A DNA stretch of 64,000 nt from Alphaproteobacteria bacterium (lineage in GTDB: Bacteria > Pseudomonadota > Alphaproteobacteria > Paracaedibacterales > CAIULA01), in the NCBI GenBank assembly GCA_026400645.1, contig JAPLOP010000009.1:1-64000 (forward strand). Direction: 5' to 3'. The position numbers and the translations under genes are program-made. Of this stretch, positions 34,853 to 43,242 are shown piece by piece. Position 1 is the stretch's first letter. Each line of letters starts with the position of its first letter. The notes under the pieces are model-generated. The model made no database searches, had not been told where the DNA came from, and saw nothing but the letters and a program-made list of their open reading frames with translations.

Positions 34853-35836
34853 TTACTCTATGATCCGTGTTGGATTTTCTATCATTAAAAAACAGGTTAT
34901 CAATACGTGGGTTTTGTCCAGGTGGGTGGATCGCGCATCCTTTAAAAAGGATGTTACCGCTTGCCAAACGCCAAGCCAATGGCTTTGTTCAGTATCGGTC
35001 GAGTTTAAAATCTTTTGGTATGCCCATTGTTCAATCAGCCACAAAAAACAATCGTACTGCGATGGATTTTTGGCCACAGTTTCGCACCATTTTTGTGCCT
35101 TGGGGAAATTATTCGATCGCGCCGCCATCGCCATTTCGTCCAATTGCTGAACAAAAATTCCACCCCCAGCTGCCTGCAGCGATTGATACAGTCCAATGCT
35201 GCCCCTGACCAAAGGAAACAAACCCTCATCAAAATCAGGACACCAATCTAAAAAGTCCGCAGCCGTCAGGGGTTGGCATAAAAGCTTTTGGCACCGGGAT
35301 CGGATCGTTGGCAGAGCTTGTCCCAATGAATGGCAAATCAAAAGGATTAGCGCCTTTTGGGGCGGCTCCTCTAGGATCTTGAGCAACGCATTGGCGGCTT
35401 GTCGCGTCAGGTCATCCACGGCATCAATGATCACGACCCGCCACCCTGGAATCGATGGCGACTGACGAAGGAAATCAATAACTTTTCTGGAATCCTCCAC
35501 CGATATCACCGTATTCAAATCCCCATCCTTGTTATTCCCCCTGGTCAGGACAAATAAATTGGGGTACGCTCCATTGGCAATTTGCCGCCCCACAATTTCG
35601 GGCGATAACCCATTTGGATTTTGGGGGTTGGCGGATAAAATTTCCCGCGCCAGTTGATACGCAAGGGTTGATTTACCTATCCCGCGTTGCCCCCACACGA
35701 TCCAGCAGGGTGCCAGATTCCCCTGGTCGTAAAGTGATTTTATTGTTGTCATGGCTCCCGCGTGGCCAAATACAGTTTTCTGTGACCCTGAAACCGTCGA
35801 AAGCGGCAAGGAAGCGGATGGTTTTTTATTGATCAT
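34853..35836 (-). CDS. holB: DNA polymerase III subunit delta'
   Basis: A 327-residue clamp-loader subunit. Walker A-like GQRGIGKSTLAYQLA (~49-63), VVIIDAVDDLTRQAANALLK (~132-151), LEEPP (~153) and the SRCQKL (~178-183) sensor motif are visible. The C-terminal collar is less conserved. Many alphaproteobacteria carry tmk upstream; here an RNA-binding protein gene lies upstream in the opposite orientation. It is coupled to metG. Confidence 0.9.
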   Translation of the reverse strand: MINKKPSASLPLSTVSGSQKTVFGHAGAMTTIKSLYDQGNLAPCWIVWGQRGIGKSTLAYQLAREILSANPQNPNGLSPEIVGRQIANGAYPNLFVLTRGNNKDGDLNTVISVEDSRKVIDFLRQSPSIPGWRVVIIDAVDDLTRQAANALLKILEEPPQKALILLICHSLGQALPTIRSRCQKLLCQPLTAADFLDWCPDFDEGLFPLVRGSIGLYQSLQAAGGGIFVQQLDEMAMAARSNNFPKAQKWCETVAKNPSQYDCFLWLIEQWAYQKILNSTDTEQSHWLGVWQAVTSFLKDARSTHLDKTHVLITCFLMIENPTRIIE

Positions 35837-35980
35837 ATTTAATTCTTTGATGAGTGTTTTTTACTGTATTTTTATGAATTCTGCCTATATAATTATCTTG
35901 TTTAATGGCCAGATCCAACTGAAATGTTATATTTTTCACTATGGGGTGGCAGAATTTGTTCCTTAAGGAGTCCGTTAGTT

Positions 35981-36460
35981 ATGAATAAGAAATTATATGT
36001 CAGCAACTTAGCTTTTTCAATCAATGATGAATCGTTGGGAGGCGTATTTGCTGAGATAGGTTCGGTAGTATCTGCTAGAGTTATATCAGATCGCTATTCT
36101 GGCCGCAGTAAAGGTTTTGGATTTGTGGAAATGGCCACAGATGCTGATGCACAAGAAGCAATCAAAAAGCTCAATGGCGTAGAGATCGAAGGGCGCACAA
36201 TTAACGTTGCTGAAGCGCGTCCACAAGAAGATCGTCCACAAGGCGGAGATCGCGGCGGTTATGCACCACGCGGTGATGGCGATCGCGGTGGATTCGGTTC
36301 ACCACGCGGCGATAGCGGCGGATTCGGCGCATCACGTGGTGGTGGCGGCGGAGATCGTGGCGGTTTTGGTGCACCACGTGGTGGTGGCGGCGGAGATCGC
36401 GGTGGATTCAGTTCACCACGCGGCGGCAATGGCGGCGGCGGCAGAGGTCGTTCTTACTAA
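35981..36460 (+). CDS. Glycine-rich RNA-binding protein (single RRM)
   Basis: A 159-residue protein. One RRM (~1-80) has RNP-2 LYVSNL (~5-10) and RNP-1 SKGFGFVE (~43-50). The rest is a Gly/Arg tail of about 75 residues with repeated GGDRGGFG-PRG units. This resembles cold-induced Rbp proteins of bacteria. The perfect AAGGAG precedes ATG 35981, so the extra upstream codons are not used. A clear terminator follows at 36495. The tail's repeats recur at DNA level. Confidence 0.92.
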   Translation: MNKKLYVSNLAFSINDESLGGVFAEIGSVVSARVISDRYSGRSKGFGFVEMATDADAQEAIKKLNGVEIEGRTINVAEARPQEDRPQGGDRGGYAPRGDGDRGGFGSPRGDSGGFGASRGGGGGDRGGFGAPRGGGGGDRGGFSSPRGGNGGGGRGRSY

Positions 36461-36494
36461 AAACTAAAGTCTAGATTTTAGTTAGCTTGTTATT

Positions 36495-36529
36495 AAAACG
36501 CCATGACATCATGTTGTGGCGTTTTTTTT
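36495..36529 (+). terminator. Intrinsic terminator after the RNA-binding protein gene
   Basis: AAAACGCCA (36495-36503) pairs perfectly with TGGCGTTTT (36517-36525) and is followed by a T-run to 36529. This ends the single-gene transcript. Confidence 0.85.
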
Positions 36530-36539
36530 ATTATTTTCA

Positions 36540-36718
36540 AACCTGAGTTCGACGTAACGCCCCACCAAAAACCCTTATCAAGACTGGTGCTTTGGATTGC
36601 TTCTTCGGGCTTCGCCCTCATCGCAACGACGTCATTGCGAGGAGCGTAAGCTTTGAGCAACCCAGGATTGTCCTGGAAAAGACGAGGTTTTTAGGGGTTG
36701 TTACGTCGAACTCAGGTT
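36540..36718. repeat. Palindromic repeat, copy 8, with perfect 19-bp terminal inverted repeats
   Basis: AACCTGAGTTCGACGTAAC (36540-36558) and GTTACGTCGAACTCAGGTT (36700-36718) are exact inverted repeats bounding a 179-base element. The centre is the shared CGTCATTGCGAGGAGCG motif. It carries no open reading frame of note, so it has MITE-like form. This is the best-preserved type II copy in the window. Confidence 0.85.
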
Positions 36719-36743
36719 ATTTTCAACGGTATAATATTTACGT

Positions 36744-37355
36744 ATGTCTGATACAGTCACCCTTGCAAACCTGATGATTTCCAAGCTCTGCCACGATATT
36801 GCGGCTCCTATGGGGGCCATGGGATTGGGATTGGAAATGCTTTTTGATAATACTCAAAAGCAAAAATTTGACCAGGAAACAAAGGACCTAATCATGGGCA
36901 GTTTGGATTCGTTCAAAACCAGATTGCGGATTTTTAGGGCGTTATTCAGCACAGAATTCGATGGACCCTCTTTCAATATTGTGAAGGATATATTGGTATC
37001 CCTGGGGCCGGCCCACAAACTTCAAATCAACACGCAATCCATCCCAAGTGGCGCACCTTGTAAAATCCTTTTGGGGCTTACCTATATGTCAACAGAAGCC
37101 TTGGTCCGTGGCGGAACCATCACCATAGATTACCTTGATGGATCCGATTCTGATATCCAAATTATGGCAGAGGGTTCTATTGCCTGGCTCAGGCCTGAAT
37201 ATGTTGAAACATTAGGCGACAACCCTCATTCGTCCGACGATCAAACACCCAGAACAATATTGCCGTATTATTTACGGTTGCTCGCGTCCGACATAAATAA
37301 AAAAATAGTGTACACGCCTGTCAATCCCAATAAATTTTATTTAGTAGTCTCCTAG
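36744..37355 (+). CDS. chpT: ChpT-like histidine phosphotransferase
   Basis: A 203-residue protein of the HPTransfase family (PF10090). The phospho-acceptor His lies in SKLCHDIAAPMGAMGLGLEM (~13-32), which closely resembles ChpT. The C-terminal half is a degenerate ATPase-like domain without ATP-binding boxes. In alphaproteobacteria ChpT passes phosphate from CckA to CtrA and CpdR, controlling cell cycle and flagella. cckA and ctrA are not in the window. gmhA follows 13 bases later. Confidence 0.8.
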   Translation: MSDTVTLANLMISKLCHDIAAPMGAMGLGLEMLFDNTQKQKFDQETKDLIMGSLDSFKTRLRIFRALFSTEFDGPSFNIVKDILVSLGPAHKLQINTQSIPSGAPCKILLGLTYMSTEALVRGGTITIDYLDGSDSDIQIMAEGSIAWLRPEYVETLGDNPHSSDDQTPRTILPYYLRLLASDINKKIVYTPVNPNKFYLVVS

Positions 37356-37368
37356 AAAGGAACGTCAA

Positions 37369-37947
37369 ATGCCAAGTTTTTCAAGCTACCTTCATAATTC
37401 ACTGGCGGTTTTACAATTGACGCTTGATGATCAATCCCTTGCTGTCAACATGGAACATGCGATCCATGCAACCGAAGCGGCTTTATCAAAGGGACAACCA
37501 TTGCTGGTTTGTGGAAACGGTGGATCGGCATCGGACGCTCAGCACATCGCCGGTGAACTGGTTGGGCGATTTCTGATCGAACGAAAAGCGCTAAATGTCA
37601 TATGTTTGTCCGACAATGCAGCGGTTCTAACGGCGCTTGCGAATGACTATGGGTACGAGACGGTTTTTTCTAGACAGGTAGAGGCTTATGGCCAAGGCGG
37701 CGGCGTCTTGCTGGGATTATCCACAAGTGGAAATTCTGCCAACGTTATCCAGGCATTCATAAAGGCAAAAGAATACAATATGACAACCATCGCATTAACA
37801 GGAAAGGGTGGAGGCAAGCTGGCAAATTATGCGGATATATTACTAGAGGCGCCGTCCAATGCAACGCCATTGATTCAGCAAATTCACCTTATGATTTATC
37901 ACTATTTTTGCCAAGAAGTCGAAAAGCGGTGTGCGAACTCATGGTAA
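37369..37947 (+). CDS. gmhA: Phosphoheptose isomerase GmhA
   Basis: A 192-residue SIS-domain enzyme converting sedoheptulose 7-phosphate to heptose 7-phosphate for LPS core. CGNGGSASDAQHIAGELVGR (~45-64), LGLSTSGNSANVI (~121-133) and the metal-binding HLMIYHYFCQEVE (~174-186) are conserved. GAAAGGAACG precedes the ATG. It indicates heptose-containing LPS. A truncated palindromic repeat starts directly after the stop. Confidence 0.94.
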   Translation: MPSFSSYLHNSLAVLQLTLDDQSLAVNMEHAIHATEAALSKGQPLLVCGNGGSASDAQHIAGELVGRFLIERKALNVICLSDNAAVLTALANDYGYETVFSRQVEAYGQGGGVLLGLSTSGNSANVIQAFIKAKEYNMTTIALTGKGGGKLANYADILLEAPSNATPLIQQIHLMIYHYFCQEVEKRCANSW

Positions 37948-37990
37948 GTGATACCATTTTTACAAATTATTAGTGAGTTTTCTGGATTTG
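37948..37990 (+). repeat. Palindromic interspersed repeat, copy 9 (truncated)
   Basis: Only the type I left arm is present: ATACCATTTTTACAAATT and then ATTAGTGAGTTTTCTGGAT. The core and right arm are missing. It begins at the base after the gmhA stop. Confidence 0.7.
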
Positions 37991-38058
37991 TATTAACGTG
38001 GGTGTCGTTTTCCGAAGAGGAATGGAGATGTTGAAATTTTTACATTCAGTTTTTGACA

Positions 38059-38107
38059 GGGAGGAAGCGAGGTCTTTCAAATAAAGCCGACCTCGATCTC
38101 CCCTCCC
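38059..38107 (-). terminator. Hairpin downstream of the DUF2914 gene
   Basis: CGAGGTC and GACCTCG (inner arms) with outer GGGAGG and CCTCCC arms form a long GC-rich hairpin just past the minus-strand gene's stop. No long T-run follows, so it may be a transcript-stabilising hairpin rather than a strict terminator. Confidence 0.5.
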
Positions 38108-38113
38108 AGGTCT

Positions 38114-38827
38114 TTATTTATGGTCTGGCAATTTAGCCGGAGCAGCCGGTACAATAGCTGGTGCAGCAGGAGTCGCTGGAGCGGCTGGAACTGCAGCAGC
38201 AGGCTTTTCTGGTTGTAACGACTGAAGAACTTCTTGAATTCCTGATGGTGTCGCTGGTTTTGGAGTCTCAGCAACCGCAGGGGTAGAAGTCTTTGTTGGG
38301 TGTGCTACATGTGCAGCATGTGCATGTGCCGGAACATGACCTTTGTCTTCAACAGAAAACGCAGCCTCTTTTAAAACTTGACCATTTTCAGCAATAACTG
38401 ACACGGTCCAGTGTCCCGGACGTGCTGTAATGTGGCTGGATGTTCTCCAGTGTGGAGAGTTGCCAAGTTTTGCCTTGTAAGATAGGTATTCATGTCCTTC
38501 ATGTTTCCATTGGAACGTGACATGATCACCTTTGTGGTTATTCAGATCGGCAAATGCAACAATGTGGCCGTCTAGTGTGGTAAAATTTTCTTTAACATCA
38601 ACCGGTTCTTTGTGTTGAACTGATGTTGCCAAGACAAAACGGTTGAGAGATGTATGACAATCTGACGCTGCGCTTGCATGAGTTGCAACTGGAGCAGCTA
38701 CTATTGCTGTTGCAACCGGAGCAACAGGTGGTGCTGGAGTTACCGCAACGGGTGCCGCCGGAGCTGACGCAAAGCTTAATGATGTTGTAACAAGTAAGGC
38801 ACTAGATAAGGAAAGATATAAGCGCAT
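38114..38827 (-). CDS. Exported DUF2914-domain protein, Ala/Pro-rich
   Basis: A 237-residue protein with a signal peptide (~1-20). A low-complexity Ala/Pro/Val segment (~22-55) is followed by a DUF2914 domain (~60-162) ending HWRTSSHITARPGHWTVSV and then ENGQVLKEAAFSV. A second Ala/Pro-rich tail (~170-237) completes it. DUF2914 is of unknown function. The flanking low-complexity regions suggest an extended periplasmic or surface protein. It is monocistronic. Confidence 0.75.
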   Translation of the reverse strand: MRLYLSLSSALLVTTSLSFASAPAAPVAVTPAPPVAPVATAIVAAPVATHASAASDCHTSLNRFVLATSVQHKEPVDVKENFTTLDGHIVAFADLNNHKGDHVTFQWKHEGHEYLSYKAKLGNSPHWRTSSHITARPGHWTVSVIAENGQVLKEAAFSVEDKGHVPAHAHAAHVAHPTKTSTPAVAETPKPATPSGIQEVLQSLQPEKPAAAVPAAPATPAAPAIVPAAPAKLPDHK

Positions 38828-38943
38828 GGGACCCTCTGAAATAGAATGAAAAATTGCTGACTAATGTTAGTATAGGGAAAATTAGTTAATTTTTCTTTAA
38901 AATTATTCCCATGGAGTTATAAATTCTGAAATATTAGGTTTAT

Positions 38944-39106
38944 CCCGGTTCGACATAATGCCATTTTCATAAATTACTGATCAGTGTTTCCTGGATGGCC
39001 ACACTCTCTTCGTTCGTTCGCCATGACAACGTCATTGCGATGAGGGCGAAGCCCGAAGAAGCAATCCAGGAATCATCCCAAACCCATGAAGATTTATTGA
39101 AAATGG
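38944..39106 (+). repeat. Palindromic interspersed repeat, copy 10, flanked by 12-bp direct repeats
   Basis: Contains the full type I arms (ATGCCATTTTCATAAATT; GAAGATTTATTGAAAATGG) and the core with CGTCATTGCGATGAGGGCGA. TATTAGGTTTAT flanks it at 38932-38943 and 39107-39118. Part of the right copy matches the usual element end, so the duplication may be shorter than 12 bases. It lies 2 bases from the stop of the next gene. Confidence 0.8.
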
Positions 39107-39120
39107 TATTAGGTTTATAC

Positions 39121-40014
39121 CTAGAAATTAATCCAAAACAATGTCTGGCGAAAATTCCTTAGATCCTCAATCTCCTTTGTATAGACATCCAAATCATGCA
39201 ACGAAATTTTGCCTGGAATCGGCCATGCCGACAGGCAGCCATCGAGTGTTCTTTGTGCTTTAGACGAAAGAATAGAATGCATGGTGACAGCCGTCCTATC
39301 GCCAGATTTAACAAGCGAGAAAAACGAAAAATCTTCATCATAAGGAATTCCTGTGACGGGACAATTGTTAGGGGAGGACACAACCTTTAGATGATCCGCT
39401 GTGTGCGTTTGAAATGGGGCGCCCGTTTTATCGGTCCCAGCTATTTTCAAGTCATTGGGACCATGAAAAAATTGGATATCTGTATTGAAGTTCCGATTGT
39501 ATCCTGCTTGTATTTCTGGGGCTTTTGGATCCAACCAATAGTGCGGGCGAAAAAGAATTGGCAACTCACGAATCCAGGGCAAATCCTGCGTTATAAAATA
39601 AAGTTCTAAATTAACCAAAGGAACACCCAGGGTTGCCGCCTGAACAGCTTTTGGCAAAGTTTCATAGAACAAAACTGCGGGTAGCTTGAGTCGAATGCTA
39701 GATTTCAAAACACCAGCACGATCATCATCTATGCTATATTGGGAAGATTGCCCATCATTTCCATTTGGATCATACGGATGCAAAATAGGCACACAAGGGT
39801 AAAATTGTCCATATTGTTCCGTAGAGTCAATACCAAAGCCCCAATGATCAAGGGGGCTGATACCTTGTCTTTCAAGGATCGTTCCATCAATAAACGGCTG
39901 ACATTTTTGCGACAAGGCAGCGCAACCCTTTATTTCTGCATCCGACGCAGCAAATCCGATTCGCGGGGACAGCATAAAAATAAATAATAATGATGTGGAT
40001 AATAATATATTCAT
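39121..40014 (-). CDS. Exported protein of unknown function
   Basis: A 297-residue protein with a clear signal peptide (~1-22, ending GFAASD). The mature part has five or six cysteines (for example CAALSQKC and NNCPV), probably forming disulfides in the periplasm. WGFGIDSTEQYGQFYPC (~58) and LPWIRELPILFRPHYWLDP (~145) are its most distinctive segments. No family was recognised. It is monocistronic, with no clear Shine-Dalgarno sequence. Confidence 0.65.
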   Translation of the reverse strand: MNILLSTSLLFIFMLSPRIGFAASDAEIKGCAALSQKCQPFIDGTILERQGISPLDHWGFGIDSTEQYGQFYPCVPILHPYDPNGNDGQSSQYSIDDDRAGVLKSSIRLKLPAVLFYETLPKAVQAATLGVPLVNLELYFITQDLPWIRELPILFRPHYWLDPKAPEIQAGYNRNFNTDIQFFHGPNDLKIAGTDKTGAPFQTHTADHLKVVSSPNNCPVTGIPYDEDFSFFSLVKSGDRTAVTMHSILSSKAQRTLDGCLSAWPIPGKISLHDLDVYTKEIEDLRNFRQTLFWINF

Positions 40015-40161
40015 TCATCGTTACTCTGTTAAAGTGTATTATTACAAATATAAGGCGGAATTATTAAGAAACAGTTAACAGACAAGGAAGAAATAATTTT
40101 TTTATTGAGTTTATTTTTTTCCTCGTTTTGAGAAATTTTTAATAGATACCCGCTGATTTTA

Positions 40162-40190
40162 TTGACATCATCCCTTTGGACAGGTAGATT
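40162..40190 (+). promoter_or_regulatory. Promoter of the tRNA-Ser gene
   Basis: TTGACA (40162-40167) and TAGATT (40185-40190) have the ideal 17-base spacer. The tRNA begins 30 bases after the -10 element. Confidence 0.65.
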
Positions 40191-40219
40191 CAGAGAAGAT
40201 AGTTGACAACAGTCAACCA

Positions 40220-40312
40220 GGAGGGATGGCCGAGTGGCCGAAGGCGGCGGTTTGCTAAACCGTTATACGGTCAAAAACCGTATCGAGGGTTCGAATCCCT
40301 CTCCCTCCGCCA
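40220..40312 (+). tRNA. tRNA-Ser(GCT)
   Basis: The acceptor arms GGAGGGA and TCCCTCC pair fully, followed by discriminator G and an encoded CCA. The anticodon GCT is at 40254-40256 in TTGCTAAA. The long variable arm (TACGGTCAAAAACCGTA) and GGTTCGAATCC T-loop are typical of class II serine tRNAs reading AGC/AGU. Confidence 0.96.
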
Positions 40313-40469
40313 TCCGCCGGCGCGCGGAACCGGCCTTGTTCGGCAGGCCCGCTCAATCAAGTTTCAGATTGTACGCAAAATTTCAACCCACTTTCATCTC
40401 GAGCCATTATTAAGAAATTAATCCTTTCTTAACGTAAGTGCATTATTAAGGAGAGAGGAGGGGCCCCTT

Positions 40470-42572
40470 CTAAACCTGCCCCAGGCTTTTAATCTTTGCC
40501 CTGGGGTGGACCTCGTTTTGCGACAGAATAATGGTGGCAGGGCGTGCGCGTTCCAATATCGATCGAACAAAGGGGCGAACATGGGCACTGGTGACCAAAA
40601 CGGGAGATTCCCCCAAGGTGGACATTTTGTCATACACTTGTCGAACGCGGGCGATGAAGTCCTGGATCTGACTGGGGGACATGGCCAATTGTTTATTATC
40701 GGAATCACCAACCAAGGTATCGCTAAATGTTTGTTCCCACGTGGGCGATAATGACGTTACGATCAACACGCCGTTGTCATCTGTGTTCGCGAACGTGATT
40801 TGCCGCATCAACCGTAACCGAACATGTTCCGTGATGGTCGAGATATTTCTTGAAAAGGTGCTGGCTTCTGAAATGCCCTCCAAAATTGTGGGTAAATCGC
40901 GAATGGAAACACGTTCACTGATCAGATTTTGTAAAATTCGCTGGATGTTACCGACGGTGATTTGCCCCGGGACAATGTCATTGAGGAGCTTTTTATACGG
41001 ATCCGACACACCATCCAGCAGTTTTTGCACATCAGCATAGGTTAGTAATTCTGAAATATTATCTTTAATGATTTCCGATAAATGCGTTGTCAGAACGGAT
41101 GACGGTTCAATGATTGTGTATTTGAATAATTCAGCTTGGGACCGGAGCAGTTCTGAAATCCACATGGCTGGCAAACCAAAACTGGGCTCCAGCACAGATT
41201 CACCCGATAATTGAATGGGCTGCGCCTGGGGATCCATAACCAACAGCTGTCCGGGCCGAAGCTCGCCTTTGCCGGCCTCCAGTTCTTTGATACGAATAAC
41301 GTACTGATTGGGCGGAAGCTGAAGATTATCCTGCAAGCGCACAGACGGGATCATCAATCCAATTTCCGTGATCAGTTGTTGCCGGAGATTTTTCACCTGT
41401 TCCGTCAGGCGTTGCCCCCGTTCGTGGTTCAACAAAGACAGCAGACCATATCCCAATTCAATGCGCAGCGCATCAATCGGGGCAGCGCCAACCTCAACAG
41501 GTGGAAGGGCCGCGGTTGCCTGGTCTTGGGCTTTTTGTTCGGCCGCTTGGTCGTCAACAATATCTTGGGCTGCCTGATCTTTTTGTTGCATTAAATACCA
41601 AGCCCCGCCCCCCGTAAGGATCGCCAGCGTTAAAAATGGCATCATGGGAATGCCGGGAAGCAACGACAGCGTCCCCATTAGAAATGAGCTCATCCCCACC
41701 GCTGTTGGATAGGCGCTCAGCTGACTGAAAAGGGCTTTGTCTGCCGTTCCTTCTACGCCCGATTTCGATACCAACATACCGGCTGCCGTCGATACAATGA
41801 GGGCCGGGATTTGGGATACCAATCCATCACCGACCGTCAGGACCGTATAGGTTCGCGACGCATCCAAAAAATCCATATCATTTTGCAAAACGCCGATAAT
41901 GACACCACTAATGATGTTGATAAAGGTGATTAAAAGACCCGCGATAGCATCTCCCCGAACGAATTTTGCCGCACCATCCATGGATCCAAAGAAATTGCTT
42001 TCTTGTTCCAATTCTTTGCGGCGGCGTTTGGCTTCTTTTTCTTCGATGATTCCAGCTGATAAATCGGCATCAATGGCCATTTGTTTACCGGGCATCGCAT
42101 CCAAACTAAAACGGGCTGAAACTTCGGCGATACGTCCGGACCCCTTTGTGATGACCACAAAGTTCACAATGACCAAAATCGCAAAAACAATTAGCCCGAT
42201 GACGAAATTTCCTCCCATTGCAAAGTGGCCGAATGCTTCGATAACCTTGCCGGCGGCTTGGGGCCCCTCGTGACCATTGGACAGGATCAGACGGGTGGAG
42301 GCAACGTTTAGCGACAGACGCAACATCGTGGAAACAAGCAAGACCGTTGGAAACGAACTGAATTCAAGTGGCTTTTCGATGAACAAAGCCGTCATTAAAA
42401 TAAGAACAGAAAAGGTCAATGATATCGCCAGCGACATATCCATAATGATACGTGGCATTGGCAGGATCAAAATCACCATGATCATGACCAATGCCATGGC
42501 GAACATGATGTCCGTCCGCTTTGTTATGGACTGCCATGAAAAACCAGTGGAAGAGGAATTTTTAGTTAACAA
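40470..42572 (-). CDS. flhA: Flagellar export gate protein FlhA
   Basis: A ~700-residue type III export gate component. About eight membrane helices lie in the first ~310 residues, with LRLSLNVASTRLIL (~86-99), the FHIPEP-region MPGKQMAIDADLSAG (~157-171) and the cytoplasmic domain with LSEIIKDN and VQKLLDGV (~560-600). No ATG suits the N-terminus. TTG 42572 gives the expected length and overlaps the higA stop by 7 bases. ATG 42506 would remove conserved N-terminal residues. Translation may depend on higA. Confidence 0.93.
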   Translation of the reverse strand: MLTKNSSSTGFSWQSITKRTDIMFAMALVMIMVILILPMPRIIMDMSLAISLTFSVLILMTALFIEKPLEFSSFPTVLLVSTMLRLSLNVASTRLILSNGHEGPQAAGKVIEAFGHFAMGGNFVIGLIVFAILVIVNFVVITKGSGRIAEVSARFSLDAMPGKQMAIDADLSAGIIEEKEAKRRRKELEQESNFFGSMDGAAKFVRGDAIAGLLITFINIISGVIIGVLQNDMDFLDASRTYTVLTVGDGLVSQIPALIVSTAAGMLVSKSGVEGTADKALFSQLSAYPTAVGMSSFLMGTLSLLPGIPMMPFLTLAILTGGGAWYLMQQKDQAAQDIVDDQAAEQKAQDQATAALPPVEVGAAPIDALRIELGYGLLSLLNHERGQRLTEQVKNLRQQLITEIGLMIPSVRLQDNLQLPPNQYVIRIKELEAGKGELRPGQLLVMDPQAQPIQLSGESVLEPSFGLPAMWISELLRSQAELFKYTIIEPSSVLTTHLSEIIKDNISELLTYADVQKLLDGVSDPYKKLLNDIVPGQITVGNIQRILQNLISERVSIRDLPTILEGISEASTFSRNISTITEHVRLRLMRQITFANTDDNGVLIVTSLSPTWEQTFSDTLVGDSDNKQLAMSPSQIQDFIARVRQVYDKMSTLGESPVLVTSAHVRPFVRSILERARPATIILSQNEVHPRAKIKSLGQV

Positions 42573-42895
42573 TGGAACAGGGCCCCGTGGCTTGGGATAT
42601 CGCGTAGTTCTTCTCTGATTTGTTCTTCGGCATGCCAAAGATCCCATTGTTGTTGCATTCTTAGCCAAAAGGTAGGTGTATTCCCACAAAACTTCGCCAA
42701 CCTTAAGGCCATTTCAGGGGTAACAGAGGCTTTTTCTGCCATAATTTTATGGAGAGATTGTCGAGAGATATGAAGTTGCTTTGCGGCGGTAGTGACTGAA
42801 ATTTCCAAGGCTGGTAAAACATCCCCCTGTAAAATGGAACCAGGATGAGTGGGGGGGCGTTTTGGTCGTTGGTCGATGATATAGTCGTTTTCCAT
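42566..42895 (-). CDS. higA: HigA-family antitoxin
   Basis: A 109-residue XRE helix-turn-helix protein: PPTHPGSILQGDVLPALEIS (~14-33), the HTH TTAAKQLHISRQSLHKIMAE (~35-54) and FWLRMQQQWDLW (~77-88). This is the standard HigA/VapI architecture. It follows higB by 11 bases in the toxin-first order of higBA and overlaps flhA. It is expected to repress the promoter at 43188. Confidence 0.92.
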   Translation of the reverse strand: MENDYIIDQRPKRPPTHPGSILQGDVLPALEISVTTAAKQLHISRQSLHKIMAEKASVTPEMALRLAKFCGNTPTFWLRMQQQWDLWHAEEQIREELRDIPSHGALFHC

Positions 42896-42906
42896 GCTAT
42901 TCTACA

Positions 42907-43182
42907 TTAATGATATTGTTCCATATCAACAGCGTATATATTCTTTTCGTGCCATTCAAATGTTAAGCACCAGGGCCCATTAACGTGTATGCTGTACCGT
43001 TTTGGATTACCCATTAACCCGTGAAAATTAAATCCGGGGATATCGAGGTCCTTTGTCTCCTCTGCTAAATCCAAAGAGTCAAGTCTTCTCAGGATTCTTT
43101 TTTGTAAGGCTGGCGCCACCTTAGAGGAATGTCCTGTTAAAAACAGCCCTCTTAAATCTTTATGCTTGAAACTTTTGATCAT
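42907..43182 (-). CDS. higB: HigB-family toxin (RelE superfamily)
   Basis: A 91-residue HigB: MIKSFKHKDLRGLFLTG, then LRRLDSLDLAEETKDLDIPG (~31-50), FHGLMGNPKRYSIHVNGPW (~53-71) and EWHEKNIYAVDMEQYH. It is predicted to cleave mRNA on translating ribosomes. No Shine-Dalgarno sequence precedes the ATG, and the promoter places transcription start at about the start codon. A leaderless message is therefore likely. Confidence 0.92.
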   Translation of the reverse strand: MIKSFKHKDLRGLFLTGHSSKVAPALQKRILRRLDSLDLAEETKDLDIPGFNFHGLMGNPKRYSIHVNGPWCLTFEWHEKNIYAVDMEQYH

Positions 43183-43187
43183 GCTTA

Positions 43188-43216
43188 AATGTAAACCTTG
43201 GCATTACTTTTGTCAA
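43188..43216 (-). promoter_or_regulatory. Promoter of higBA, close to the start codon
   Basis: On the minus strand TTGACA (43216-43211) and TACATT (43193-43188) have a 17-base spacer. The higB ATG begins 6 bases after the -10 element. This predicts initiation at or within a base or two of the A of ATG. The promoter could also drive flhA. Confidence 0.6.
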
Positions 43217-43242
43217 TTGATTGTTTACGAAATTTTTGTGAA

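Noticed and set aside
36207-36467. 86-codon frame overlapping the glycine-rich tail of the RNA-binding protein
   Set aside because: A low-complexity shadow of the Gly/Arg repeat in another frame.
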